The notes below the pieces were generated by a model. It searched no databases. It was not told where the DNA came from and saw only the letters and a list, made by a program, of their open reading frames with translations. Both the position numbers and the translations under genes were made by a program. A stretch of 5,869 bases of DNA from Limnochordia bacterium (lineage in GTDB: Bacteria > Bacillota > Limnochordia > Darwinibacteriales > B1SED10-159), in NCBI GenBank assembly GCA_007132255.1, contig SLOZ01000503.1, positions 1-5,869 on the forward strand. The letters run 5' to 3'. This document shows, piece by piece, positions 1 to 5,553 of the stretch (positions within the stretch are counted from its first letter, which is position 1; each line of letters starts with the position of its first letter).

Positions 1-1208
1 CCCGGACTGGCCGGCAGACCCGTAGCAATCGCATCGTACTCGGTCTTAGGATCAATCATCGGATGCAGGAGCTGATCTAACTGCGCAGGTTCCACACGTG
101 TCACTGCTGTTTTCTTATCGATCAGACCTTCTTCAACCATATCCACAGCCATGCGAACTGCGGCTGCAGCCGTGCGCTTACCGTTTCGGGTCTGCAGCAT
201 ATAGAGCGTGCCGTCTTCAATGGTGAACTCCAAATCCTGCATGTCCTTGTAATGGGACTCCAGTTGCTGGTAGATCTCGACTAACTCTTTGTAGACTTCC
301 GCATTGTCATCTTCCAAAGCTTTGATTGGCTTCGGTGTACGAATACCAGCTACCACGTCTTCACCCTGAGCATTCATTAAGTATTCGCCATAGAATACAT
401 TCTCACCGGTGGAAGGGTCTCGGGTAAATGCCACGCCGGTACCCGATGTTTGGCCCATGTTGCCAAAGACCATGGCCTGAACGTTAACAGCCGTACCCCA
501 TTCACCCGGAATATCGTTCATTTTGCGGTAGCGAACGGCGCGCGGAGTATCCCAAGACTCGAACACAGCGTTGATGGCACCTTTGAGCTGCTCCATCGGA
601 CTCTCGGGGAACAGGCGGCCAGCACCTTCCTGAACTACTTCTTTGTACTTGGCGACCAATTCTTTGAGGTCAGCTGCATCCAATTGTGTATCCAGCTCGA
701 CACCCTTAGCTTCTTTGATTGTTTCCAAAGCGTGTTCAAACTGGGCATGCTCGACACCCATGACGACGTCGCCATACATCTGGATAAAACGGCGATACGA
801 ATCCCAACCAAATCTCTCTTCTCCGCTTTTCTTGATCAAACCTTGAACCGTGGTGTCATTCAAACCAAGGTTCAAAACAGTGTCCATCATGCCAGGCATC
901 GACACCCGGGCACCGGAGCGAACCGACAGCAGCAGGGGGTTGTCACTGTCCCCAAACGTTTTGCCCATCGCGTCTTCGATCTCTTTGACATTCTCTTTGA
1001 TCTGTTCTTCTAGTCCATCAGCCCAACGTTTGTCGTTGCGATAATACTCCGTACAGGCTTCGGTCGTGATCGTAAAACCAGCCGGTACAGGAATGCCCAT
1101 ATCCACCATTTCGGCGAGATTGGCACCTTTTCCGCCCACCAGGACTTTGTTGCCCACCTGGCCTTCGGTTTTGCCGTTGCCAAAGAAATAAACCCATTTT
1201 GTAGCCAT
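1..1208 (-). CDS. ppdK: Pyruvate, phosphate dikinase, N-terminal part (3' end beyond the window)
   Basis: Interconverts pyruvate, ATP and phosphate with phosphoenolpyruvate, AMP and pyrophosphate in the cytoplasm, at the glycolysis/gluconeogenesis node. The 402 visible residues are the ATP-grasp nucleotide-binding domain and the first residues of the linker to the phosphohistidine domain. Visible motifs are GGKGANLAEM (about 25-34), SVRSGARVSMPGMMDT (95-110), NDIPGEWGTAVNVQ (231-244), GTGVAFTRDPSTGE (256-269), INAQGEDVVAG-like (278-288, here MNAQGEDVVAG) and LQTRNGKR (338-345). By recalled alignment to the Clostridium symbiosum enzyme, Lys27, Arg97, Asp325, Glu327 and Gln339 are the ATP-site residues, all present. 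The catalytic His domain and PEP/pyruvate barrel lie outside, so integrity of the roughly 880-residue enzyme cannot be judged. The ATG at 1208 sits 11 bases after GGAGG; an in-frame ATG at 1217 is only 2 bases away and less likely. The frame is open to the window edge. It lies 178 bp downstream of glyS, with its own likely promoter. Confidence 0.97.
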   Translation of the reverse strand, partial: MATKWVYFFGNGKTEGQVGNKVLVGGKGANLAEMVDMGIPVPAGFTITTEACTEYYRNDKRWADGLEEQIKENVKEIEDAMGKTFGDSDNPLLLSVRSGARVSMPGMMDTVLNLGLNDTTVQGLIKKSGEERFGWDSYRRFIQMYGDVVMGVEHAQFEHALETIKEAKGVELDTQLDAADLKELVAKYKEVVQEGAGRLFPESPMEQLKGAINAVFESWDTPRAVRYRKMNDIPGEWGTAVNVQAMVFGNMGQTSGTGVAFTRDPSTGENVFYGEYLMNAQGEDVVAGIRTPKPIKALEDDNAEVYKELVEIYQQLESHYKDMQDLEFTIEDGTLYMLQTRNGKRTAAAAVRMAVDMVEEGLIDKKTAVTRVEPAQLDQLLHPMIDPKTEYDAIATGLPASP

Positions 1209-1219
1209 TCTAAGCATTT

Positions 1220-1225
1220 CCTCCT
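1220..1225 (-). promoter_or_regulatory. Ribosome binding site of ppdK
   Basis: The minus strand reads AAGGAGG just ahead of two in-frame ATGs. Spacing from GGAGG is 2 bases to the ATG at 1217 and 11 bases to the ATG at 1208. This favours the downstream ATG, which also gives the usual family N-terminus (MATKWVYFF). Confidence 0.85.
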
Positions 1226-1249
1226 TCTTGGTAAACCTTCTATTTCATT

Positions 1250-1272
1250 CGAGCAGAAGCGGTTTCTCCTCG
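1250..1272 (-). other. Hairpin in the ppdK 5' untranslated region
   Basis: The minus strand forms CGAG, a G/G mismatch, AGAA, a 5-base loop ACCGC, then TTCT and CTCG: eight pairs in 23 bases. It lies between the proposed promoter and the ribosome binding site. A run of six T precedes rather than follows it on the transcribed strand, so it is not a terminator for this direction. It could protect or fold the mRNA leader. The role is inference; it may be chance. Confidence 0.35.
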
Positions 1273-1291
1273 AAAAAACACCAACACTAGT

Positions 1292-1318
1292 ATTCGTGAC
1301 CCAGGACATTATTCCTGC
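1292..1318 (-). promoter_or_regulatory. Sigma-H-like promoter ahead of ppdK, overlapping a dyad
   Basis: The minus strand reads GCAGGAATA, then 11 bases, then CACGAAT. The recalled Bacillus sigma-H consensus is RnAGGAwWW, 11-12 bases, RnnGAAT; the only mismatch is the C at the first R of the -10 element. The predicted start is near 1282-1286, giving a leader of about 75 bases. A perfect 5-bp dyad, CAGGA-ATAATG-TCCTG (1302-1317), overlaps the -35 element and spacer, and could be an operator or a small RNA hairpin. I see no good sigma-A promoter in the same gap. The promoter call is an inference from sequence match alone. Confidence 0.45.
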
Positions 1319-1386
1319 CATACAACAAAAATTTCACAATTTAACGCCGCTAGTTATCAGACTTTTGATCGGGGTGGCGTGCTAGA

Positions 1387-3456
1387 TTAAGCCTCCACGA
1401 CGATCTTGCGAAAGTCTGCATACCGTTGACCCAATGCAGCAACGTGCTTTAGCAGTGCCAAGCGGTTTGCTCGCAAAGCAGCGTCCTTATCCATGACCAT
1501 CACAGCATCAAAGAACGTGGCTACCGGCTTTTCCAGTTCGGCCATGGCTGACAGATATCCCTGCCAATCCTGACTTTCCCAAGCTTGGTCGGTTCGCTGT
1601 CGTACATTCGCAAGGCTATTCCACAGCGCCAAATCGGCTTCCGTCAGGACTGATCTCTCGATCTCCATGGTGCTGCCCTTGCTGCCCAGATTCGCAGCCC
1701 GTTCCAAAACCGTGTAAAGATCCGTGAACTCGGGCTTACGGCGGAAAGTTTCCAGCGCGTCGACCCTGGCAAATGCTTCCGGAATTACCCATGGGTCAAC
1801 AGTCAAAACGGCATCGATTGTATCATAACGATATCCTTTGTCCAATAGCACTGCCCGCAGGCGCTGTCGAAAGAACTCAAGCAGCGATTGAATGATATCG
1901 GGCTTGGCTGTGGAAAACCTCTGTGCATAGCCATCCAATGCCATTTCGCACAGTACAGCCAGTGACACTGAATGCGCTTTGCCTTCTAACAACTGGACAA
2001 CACCGAGCGCTTGCCGGCGCAGAGCAAACGGATCCTGTGATCCTGTAGGCACCTTACCCAAAGCAAAGTAGCCTGCCAAAGTATCCAATTTGTCGGCTAA
2101 ACTCACGACATAGCCCTGAGGCGTCTGGGGCATTCTATCACCGGCGAACTTAGGCAGGTAATGTTCAGCAATTCCTGACGCCGTATCCGGGTCCTCGCTT
2201 TGGAGAAGCGCGTACTTCTGCCCCATAATACCCTGCAGCTCGGGGAACTCATAGACCATCTGGGTCGTCAAATCAGCCTTGGCCAGATGGGCCGTGCGCT
2301 CCACAGCAGCCTTAATATCATGCCAGCCCAACAGCTCAGCTACGCTTCCGGACAGTCGTACTAAGCGCTGTACCTTGTCAGCCATAGTCCCGAGACCTTC
2401 CTGGAACACCACATCGACGAGTCGGGCTGCATGTTCAGACAGGGGCTTTCTTTGGTCTTCGTCGAAGAAAAACTTAGCATCAGCCAGACGGGCCGTTAAG
2501 ACTTTTTCATTACCTTCGATAACCACATCCAAACTGCGCTCGATTCCGTTGCGCACACCCACGAACAGCGGCAGTAGATCACCGTCTGCGTTCACCACGG
2601 GAAAATAGCGCTGGTGTTCCTTCATCGATGTTATGAGAACTTCATTCGGAACGCTCAAAAACTCGGGCTGGAACGTACCGCAAAACGCCGTCGGAAACTC
2701 CACTAGATTGCATACTTCATCCAGAAGATCATCATCCACAAGGGCGTGCCCGCCGTTGGCTGCTGCTGTTGCAGCTACCTGGGCAGCGATGCTGTCACGT
2801 CGTTGTTCCTGCACAGCGATGACGAATGCATCGAACAGTGCACGTTCATAGGCAGCTGGTTCTTCCAGAACCACAGGCTCGGGAGCCAACTGGCGATGGC
2901 CTCGAGTCTGGCGATCAGCCCTAACGTTTTCCACCTGGACCGGGAGAACATCCTGACCGAACAGCGCTACCAACCAACGAATAGGCCGCGCGTAACGAAT
3001 GTCGTAGTTCCCCCAACGCATGTTCTTGGGAAACGCGAGACCCCGGACGGCTGTTTCTAACAACTGCGGAAGCACCGTTTCGCTGGATTGGCCGGGGACG
3101 AATCGATGCGCGAAAAGATAGGCATTGCCACCGACTTCTTTCCGAATCAGCTGCTCCGGTGTAACGCCCTGCGAACGCGCAAAGCCTTCTCCCGCCTTCG
3201 TTAAGGCACCTTCAGCATCATAGGCGATACTTGCCGGAGGGCCCTTCACATCCTGCTCAAGATCTTCCTGGTGTTGGGCAACGTTCGTTAAGCGAACGGC
3301 CAAACGCCTCGGCGTGGAAAACACTTGCGCTTCACCAAAGGCTATCCGCTGCTCCCGACACGACTCAACGATACTCTGCCGCAATTGTTCCACCGCCGTG
3401 CCAATAAAACGCGCCGGCAGTTCTTCAACCCCAATTTCTAACAGCAGGTCTCGCAT
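1387..3456 (-). CDS. glyS: Glycyl-tRNA synthetase, beta subunit
   Basis: The beta subunit of the alpha2-beta2 glycyl-tRNA synthetase mainly binds tRNA-Gly and is needed for charging with glycine. At 689 residues it has the usual family length. The N-terminus MRDLLLEIGVEELPARF (1-17) is the family signature. Other landmarks are FSTPRRLAVR (46-55), MRWGNYDIRYARPIRW (146-161), MKEHQRYFPV (278-287), the HD-like segment KADLTTQMVYEFPELQGIMG (393-412), EHYLPKFAGD (431-440), SLADKLDTLAG (452-462) and PTGSQDPFALRRQALG (470-485). The C-terminal anticodon-binding (DALR-like) region runs from about 570 to 689 and includes FFDAVMVMDKDAALRANRLALL (648-669). The ATG shares its A with the TAA stop of glyQ, so the two subunits are probably translationally coupled in equal amounts. 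No frameshift or missing block is seen. Expression is expected to follow the T-box upstream of glyQ. Confidence 0.98.
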   Translation of the reverse strand: MRDLLLEIGVEELPARFIGTAVEQLRQSIVESCREQRIAFGEAQVFSTPRRLAVRLTNVAQHQEDLEQDVKGPPASIAYDAEGALTKAGEGFARSQGVTPEQLIRKEVGGNAYLFAHRFVPGQSSETVLPQLLETAVRGLAFPKNMRWGNYDIRYARPIRWLVALFGQDVLPVQVENVRADRQTRGHRQLAPEPVVLEEPAAYERALFDAFVIAVQEQRRDSIAAQVAATAAANGGHALVDDDLLDEVCNLVEFPTAFCGTFQPEFLSVPNEVLITSMKEHQRYFPVVNADGDLLPLFVGVRNGIERSLDVVIEGNEKVLTARLADAKFFFDEDQRKPLSEHAARLVDVVFQEGLGTMADKVQRLVRLSGSVAELLGWHDIKAAVERTAHLAKADLTTQMVYEFPELQGIMGQKYALLQSEDPDTASGIAEHYLPKFAGDRMPQTPQGYVVSLADKLDTLAGYFALGKVPTGSQDPFALRRQALGVVQLLEGKAHSVSLAVLCEMALDGYAQRFSTAKPDIIQSLLEFFRQRLRAVLLDKGYRYDTIDAVLTVDPWVIPEAFARVDALETFRRKPEFTDLYTVLERAANLGSKGSTMEIERSVLTEADLALWNSLANVRQRTDQAWESQDWQGYLSAMAELEKPVATFFDAVMVMDKDAALRANRLALLKHVAALGQRYADFRKIVVEA

Positions 3457-4337
3457 TAAGCTTGTCCTCCTCTCTTAAGCAAGGGAAATCCCAAACGTTC
3501 CCGTTCGGCAAGATAGCCTTGGGCTGTCAGACGAGCAAGGGCGCGCACGCGACCAATGAATCGTTGGCGTTCGCTAACACCAATGGCGCCGCGAGCATCC
3601 AAGAGATTGAACGCATGGGAGCACTTCAATACGTAGTCATACGCTGGCAGTACCAGACCGGCTTCCACCAGACGTTTGGCTTCTACCTCATACATGTCGA
3701 AGAACTTGAATAGTCCTGGAATATCTGCCGCTTCGAAGTTGTAGCGAGAATACTCGACTTCATTTTGATGGAACACATCTGCGTAGCTGATACCATCCAC
3801 CCATTCTAGATCAAAAATACTATCCACCTTTTGGATAAACGTACCCAAGCGCTCCACGCCGTAGGTTATCTCCGCAGCCACCGGCTTGACATCGATGCCA
3901 CCTACCTGTTGAAAGTACGTAAACTGGGTAACCTCCATACCATCCAGCCAAACCTCCCAGCCGAGACCCCAAGCACCTAAGGTTGGCGACTCCCAATCAT
4001 CCTCCACAAAACGAACATCGTGTTGGCTCAGGGAAATACCGAGTGCTTCTAGACTCCCAAGATACAACTCTTGAACATCGTCCGGCGAAGGCTTGAGAAT
4101 GACTTGGTATTGGTAGTAGTGCTGCAACCGATTAGGATTTTCCCCATACCGGCCATCCGTAGGCCGTCGACAAGGCTGCACATAAGCCGTGTTCCACGGT
4201 TCAGGTCCTAGGGCTTTCAAAAACGTAGCTGGTGACATAGTTCCGGCGCCCATCTCCGTGTCATAGGGTTGAACAATAATGCACCCTTGGTCCGACCAAT
4301 ACTGCTGCAGTGCCATTAGAATTTCCTGTAGGTTCAC
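3456..4337 (-). CDS. glyQ: Glycyl-tRNA synthetase, alpha subunit (GTG start)
   Basis: The alpha subunit carries the class II catalytic core that activates glycine with ATP; with GlyS it forms the cytoplasmic alpha2-beta2 enzyme. I place the start at a GTG at 4337, giving 293 residues beginning MNLQEILMALQQYWSDQGC, the usual family N-terminus. AGGAGG lies 7 bases upstream. An in-frame ATG at 4367 would add ten residues but lies upstream of this site and within the terminator T-run, so it is unlikely. Visible motifs are QPYDTEMGAGTMSPATFL (23-40), the motif 2 region YVQPCRRPTDGRYGENPNR (52-70) with HYYQYQVILKP after it, ESPTLGAWGLGWEVWLDGME (116-135), VTQFTYFQQVGG (136-147) and motif 3 AAEITYGVERLGTFIQ (154-169). 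Near the C-terminus is KCSHAFNLLDARGAIGVSER (238-257). The TAA stop overlaps the glyS ATG. The gene has its own promoter and T-box leader rather than depending on recO transcription. Confidence 0.98.
   Translation of the reverse strand: MNLQEILMALQQYWSDQGCIIVQPYDTEMGAGTMSPATFLKALGPEPWNTAYVQPCRRPTDGRYGENPNRLQHYYQYQVILKPSPDDVQELYLGSLEALGISLSQHDVRFVEDDWESPTLGAWGLGWEVWLDGMEVTQFTYFQQVGGIDVKPVAAEITYGVERLGTFIQKVDSIFDLEWVDGISYADVFHQNEVEYSRYNFEAADIPGLFKFFDMYEVEAKRLVEAGLVLPAYDYVLKCSHAFNLLDARGAIGVSERQRFIGRVRALARLTAQGYLAERERLGFPLLKRGGQA
3466..3471 (-). promoter_or_regulatory. Ribosome binding site of glyS inside the glyQ 3' end
   Basis: AGGAGG on the minus strand lies within the last codons of glyQ, 9 bases ahead of the glyS ATG. 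With the TAATG overlap of stop and start, it supports both re-initiation and independent ribosome entry at glyS. Confidence 0.85.
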
Positions 4338-4344
4338 ATACACG

Positions 4345-4350
4345 CCTCCT
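4345..4350 (-). promoter_or_regulatory. Ribosome binding site of glyQ (decides the GTG start)
   Basis: The minus strand reads AAAAAAGGAGG followed by 7 bases and GTG at 4337. It lies about ten bases beyond the terminator T-run, so it appears only in transcripts that have read through the T-box terminator. Its position rules out the longer ATG start at 4367. Confidence 0.9.
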
Positions 4351-4360
4351 TTTTTGGGAC

Positions 4361-4402
4361 AAAACAAAACCTTCCATCCCTGTGAAGCAGGGACGAAAGG
4401 TT
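4361..4402 (-). terminator. Intrinsic terminator of the glyQS T-box leader
   Basis: On the minus strand, ACCTTTCGTCCCTG and CAGGGATGGAAGGT form a 14-bp stem (two G-U pairs) around the loop CTTCA, extendable by an A-T pair and followed by TTTTGTTTTG. The CGTCCCT segment (4389-4395) of the 5' arm can instead pair with AGGG and GCG of the T-box motif, forming the antiterminator. The two folds are mutually exclusive, as expected for a transcriptional T-box. Confidence 0.93.
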
Positions 4403-4405
4403 CTT

Positions 4406-4420
4406 CCGCGGTTCCACCCT
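4406..4420 (-). promoter_or_regulatory. T-box motif (antiterminator 5' side and tRNA acceptor-end bulge)
   Basis: AGGGTGGAACCGCGG matches the T-box consensus AGGGUGGNACCGCG exactly. N is A, so the bulge UGGA is complementary to UCCA of tRNA-Gly. It agrees with the GGC specifier and with the genes downstream. Confidence 0.95.
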
Positions 4421-4467
4421 GGTTGACCGCCGTGTGACGGTCCCCTCCGTTAGTGCAGCTCCAAGAT

Positions 4468-4470
4468 GCC
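4468..4470 (-). promoter_or_regulatory. Specifier codon GGC (Gly) of the T-box
   Basis: In the 3' side of stem I the minus strand reads GAA, GGC, A, TCTTGGAGC. This matches the usual GAA-codon-A-(pyrimidine-rich)-GGAG arrangement around T-box specifiers. GGC is read by the GCC anticodon of tRNA-Gly, consistent with glyQS downstream. The call rests on pattern recall and on the match with the UGGA bulge. Confidence 0.8.
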
Positions 4471-4595
4471 TTCCAGTACGGCCCCGCCCCCGGATCTCAG
4501 CATCTCCAGGGTCTCTGGTAACGGTCAGCCACGACTGTACTCCTTCTTTTCCACGCCGCAATCTTCGCATACAAAACGCGCATTCATCTATGGTA

Positions 4596-4624
4596 AATAT
4601 AGCAGAGCCGGGGACCCATGTCAA
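4596..4624 (-). promoter_or_regulatory. Sigma-A promoter of glyQS
   Basis: On the minus strand a perfect TTGACA (4619-4624), a 17-bp spacer and TATATT (4596-4601) form a near-consensus housekeeping promoter. The predicted start is near 4588-4590, just ahead of the T-box stem I, giving a leader of about 250 bases. The -35 element begins 59 bases after the recO stop, so glyQS is transcribed independently of recO. Confidence 0.9.
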
Positions 4625-4682
4625 TCGCACCCGATCACAGAAAAAGTCCATCACAGTTCACCAAGTCTCCGACCCGTTCACG

Positions 4683-5453
4683 TCAGATTCGCGGTTGTCC
4701 ATCGGACGGATCGCTGTCCGTACGCAGAGATTGCAGAAAACCCAGCGACTTCAGTGGACGGTCGAGACGAAAGGCTATATAGGCGGCCATGATCGTCTGA
4801 ATTTCATCCAAGACCGAACGGGACGGATGCAGAATAGCAACCCGTTCCAGATCCCACTGTAGGAACCGTTGCATCCACTCCCGCGTGCCTTTGGTGATTG
4901 AGCGCGCCTTAGTGAACTGTGTGCGACAGCCATTACAGACGACACCGCCTTCAGGACTGAAAAAGGCTGGTTCTCCTAACTCCAAGCCGCAGCCAATACA
5001 TTCTTGAAGCTGCGGTTCGTAACCGAGCAGTGCCATGAGCCGCAGCTCAAAAACACGGAGAGCAAAGTCAAAACGCTTGTCAGTTCCAAGGTCCAAAACT
5101 GTGACCAACAGCTGAAACAGATCCGGGTTGGGCTCCCCTTCTTCCAAGAACAGGTCCATTACTTCGGTCAAATACATGGCTGCTGCCATATCGTCAAGAT
5201 CTTCACGCAGTTTTTGGTGAGAATAGATGATCTCCCCTTGGCTCAACGTATCCAACTGTCGACCCTTAAACAGCATGTAGCGACCGTGGGTGAACACCTG
5301 CGTCGGGCCTAGTAGACGATTACGCGGCCGCCGCACACCGCGAGCTGTAGCTGTCACTTTACCGTGATCTTTTGTGTAAAACGTCACGACCTTATCAGCT
5401 TCCCCCATATTCCGGGTTCGCAGAACAATGCCTTCCGTATTGTATACCACCAA
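4683..5453 (-). CDS. recO: DNA repair protein RecO
   Basis: RecO is a recombination mediator that works with RecR (and RecF) to load RecA onto SSB-coated single-stranded DNA and to anneal strands in gap repair. The 256 residues match the usual length. The N-terminal OB-fold is recognisable from YNTEGIVLRTRNMGEADKVV (4-23) through ARGVRRPRNRLLGPTQVF (37-54). The central helical part contains YLTEVMDLFLEEGEPNPDLFQLL (104-126). A four-cysteine zinc site, Cys152/Cys155 and Cys173/Cys176 (CIGC and CNGC), is intact, as in many Gram-positive RecO proteins. The start is a TTG at 5453 behind a weak GGGGAAGGGTGA site. A GTG one codon later (5450) is an equally placed alternative that removes one residue. 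It lies 100 bp after ruvB with no clear promoter between, so co-transcription with ruvB is likely. I see no terminator after its stop before the glyQ promoter. Confidence 0.96.
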   Translation of the reverse strand: MVVYNTEGIVLRTRNMGEADKVVTFYTKDHGKVTATARGVRRPRNRLLGPTQVFTHGRYMLFKGRQLDTLSQGEIIYSHQKLREDLDDMAAAMYLTEVMDLFLEEGEPNPDLFQLLVTVLDLGTDKRFDFALRVFELRLMALLGYEPQLQECIGCGLELGEPAFFSPEGGVVCNGCRTQFTKARSITKGTREWMQRFLQWDLERVAILHPSRSVLDEIQTIMAAYIAFRLDRPLKSLGFLQSLRTDSDPSDGQPRI

Positions 5454-5524
5454 GCGTCACCCTTCCCCAGAATCCTACCTCTGAACCAAAGTCGGCTCGA
5501 TTCCTTGCTAACCCTTCTTGCCTC

Positions 5525-5548
5525 GAACCGCTGCAGAGGAAACGGTTC
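5525..5548 (-). repeat. Small inverted repeat in the ruvB-recO gap
   Basis: The minus strand has GAACCG, 12 bases, CGGTTC, and an alternative shorter pairing AGGAA/TTCCT that overlaps it. No T-run follows, so it does not look like an intrinsic terminator. It lies 5 bases after the ruvB stop in a 100-bp gap that otherwise shows nothing beyond the weak recO ribosome binding site. It may be chance. Confidence 0.25.
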
Positions 5549-5553
5549 CTGTC

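Larger units (their letters stand above)
4361..4590 (-). ncRNA. T-box riboswitch leader, glycine-specific, controlling glyQS
   Basis: A 5' leader RNA that binds tRNA-Gly and lets transcription enter glyQS only when the tRNA is uncharged. The strictly conserved T-box motif AGGGTGGAACCGCGG lies at 4406-4420. Its UGGA bulge pairs with the tRNA 3' end UCCA, which fits the U discriminator of tRNA-Gly. Stem I spans about 4450-4560. It shows the AGTA element (4538-4541) of the specifier loop, an AGAGA segment, and on its 3' side GAA-GGC-A-TCTTGGAGC. This places the GGC specifier codon at 4468-4470, paired by the GCC anticodon. A 5-bp stem III-like hairpin (GACCG/CGGTC, 4425-4442) precedes the T-box. 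The terminator/antiterminator switch follows. The 5' end is inferred from the promoter. Stem I boundaries were drawn by eye and not folded. Confidence 0.95.

Noticed and set aside
450..1013. Plus-strand open frame of 187 codons opposite ppdK
   Set aside because: It lies wholly antisense to ppdK, whose minus-strand frame is unbroken and matches the family residue by residue. Its translation resembles no family I know, and it has no ribosome binding site.
1010..1321. Minus-strand open frame of 103 codons over the ppdK start and its leader
   Set aside because: It overlaps ppdK in another frame, begins inside the proposed promoter and has no ribosome binding site.
1344..1380. Possible terminator after glyS (ACGCC/GGCGT with inner ATCA/TGAT)
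   Set aside because: Only 5 plus 4 pairs with large unpaired stretches, and no T-run directly after the stem. Too weak to call, so readthrough from glyS into ppdK remains possible.
2746..3060. Plus-strand open frames within glyS
   Set aside because: They are antisense shadows of a confidently identified gene with an intact frame.
4338..4367. Ten-residue N-terminal extension of glyQ from an ATG at 4367
   Set aside because: The ATG lies in the terminator T-run and upstream of the AGGAGG site. The GTG at 4337 gives the standard family N-terminus.
4334..4654. Minus-strand open frame of 106 codons between recO and glyQ
   Set aside because: It runs through the promoter, T-box stems and terminator. 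The region is fully explained as a structured leader RNA, and the translation is low-complexity and Arg-rich.
4434..4862. Plus-strand open frame of 142 codons across the T-box leader and the recO 3' end
   Set aside because: It is antisense to a conserved RNA leader and to recO, with no family resemblance and no ribosome binding site.
5525..5548. Terminator between ruvB and recO
   Set aside because: The GAACCG/CGGTTC inverted repeat has a 12-base loop and no following T-run; kept only as a low-confidence repeat.
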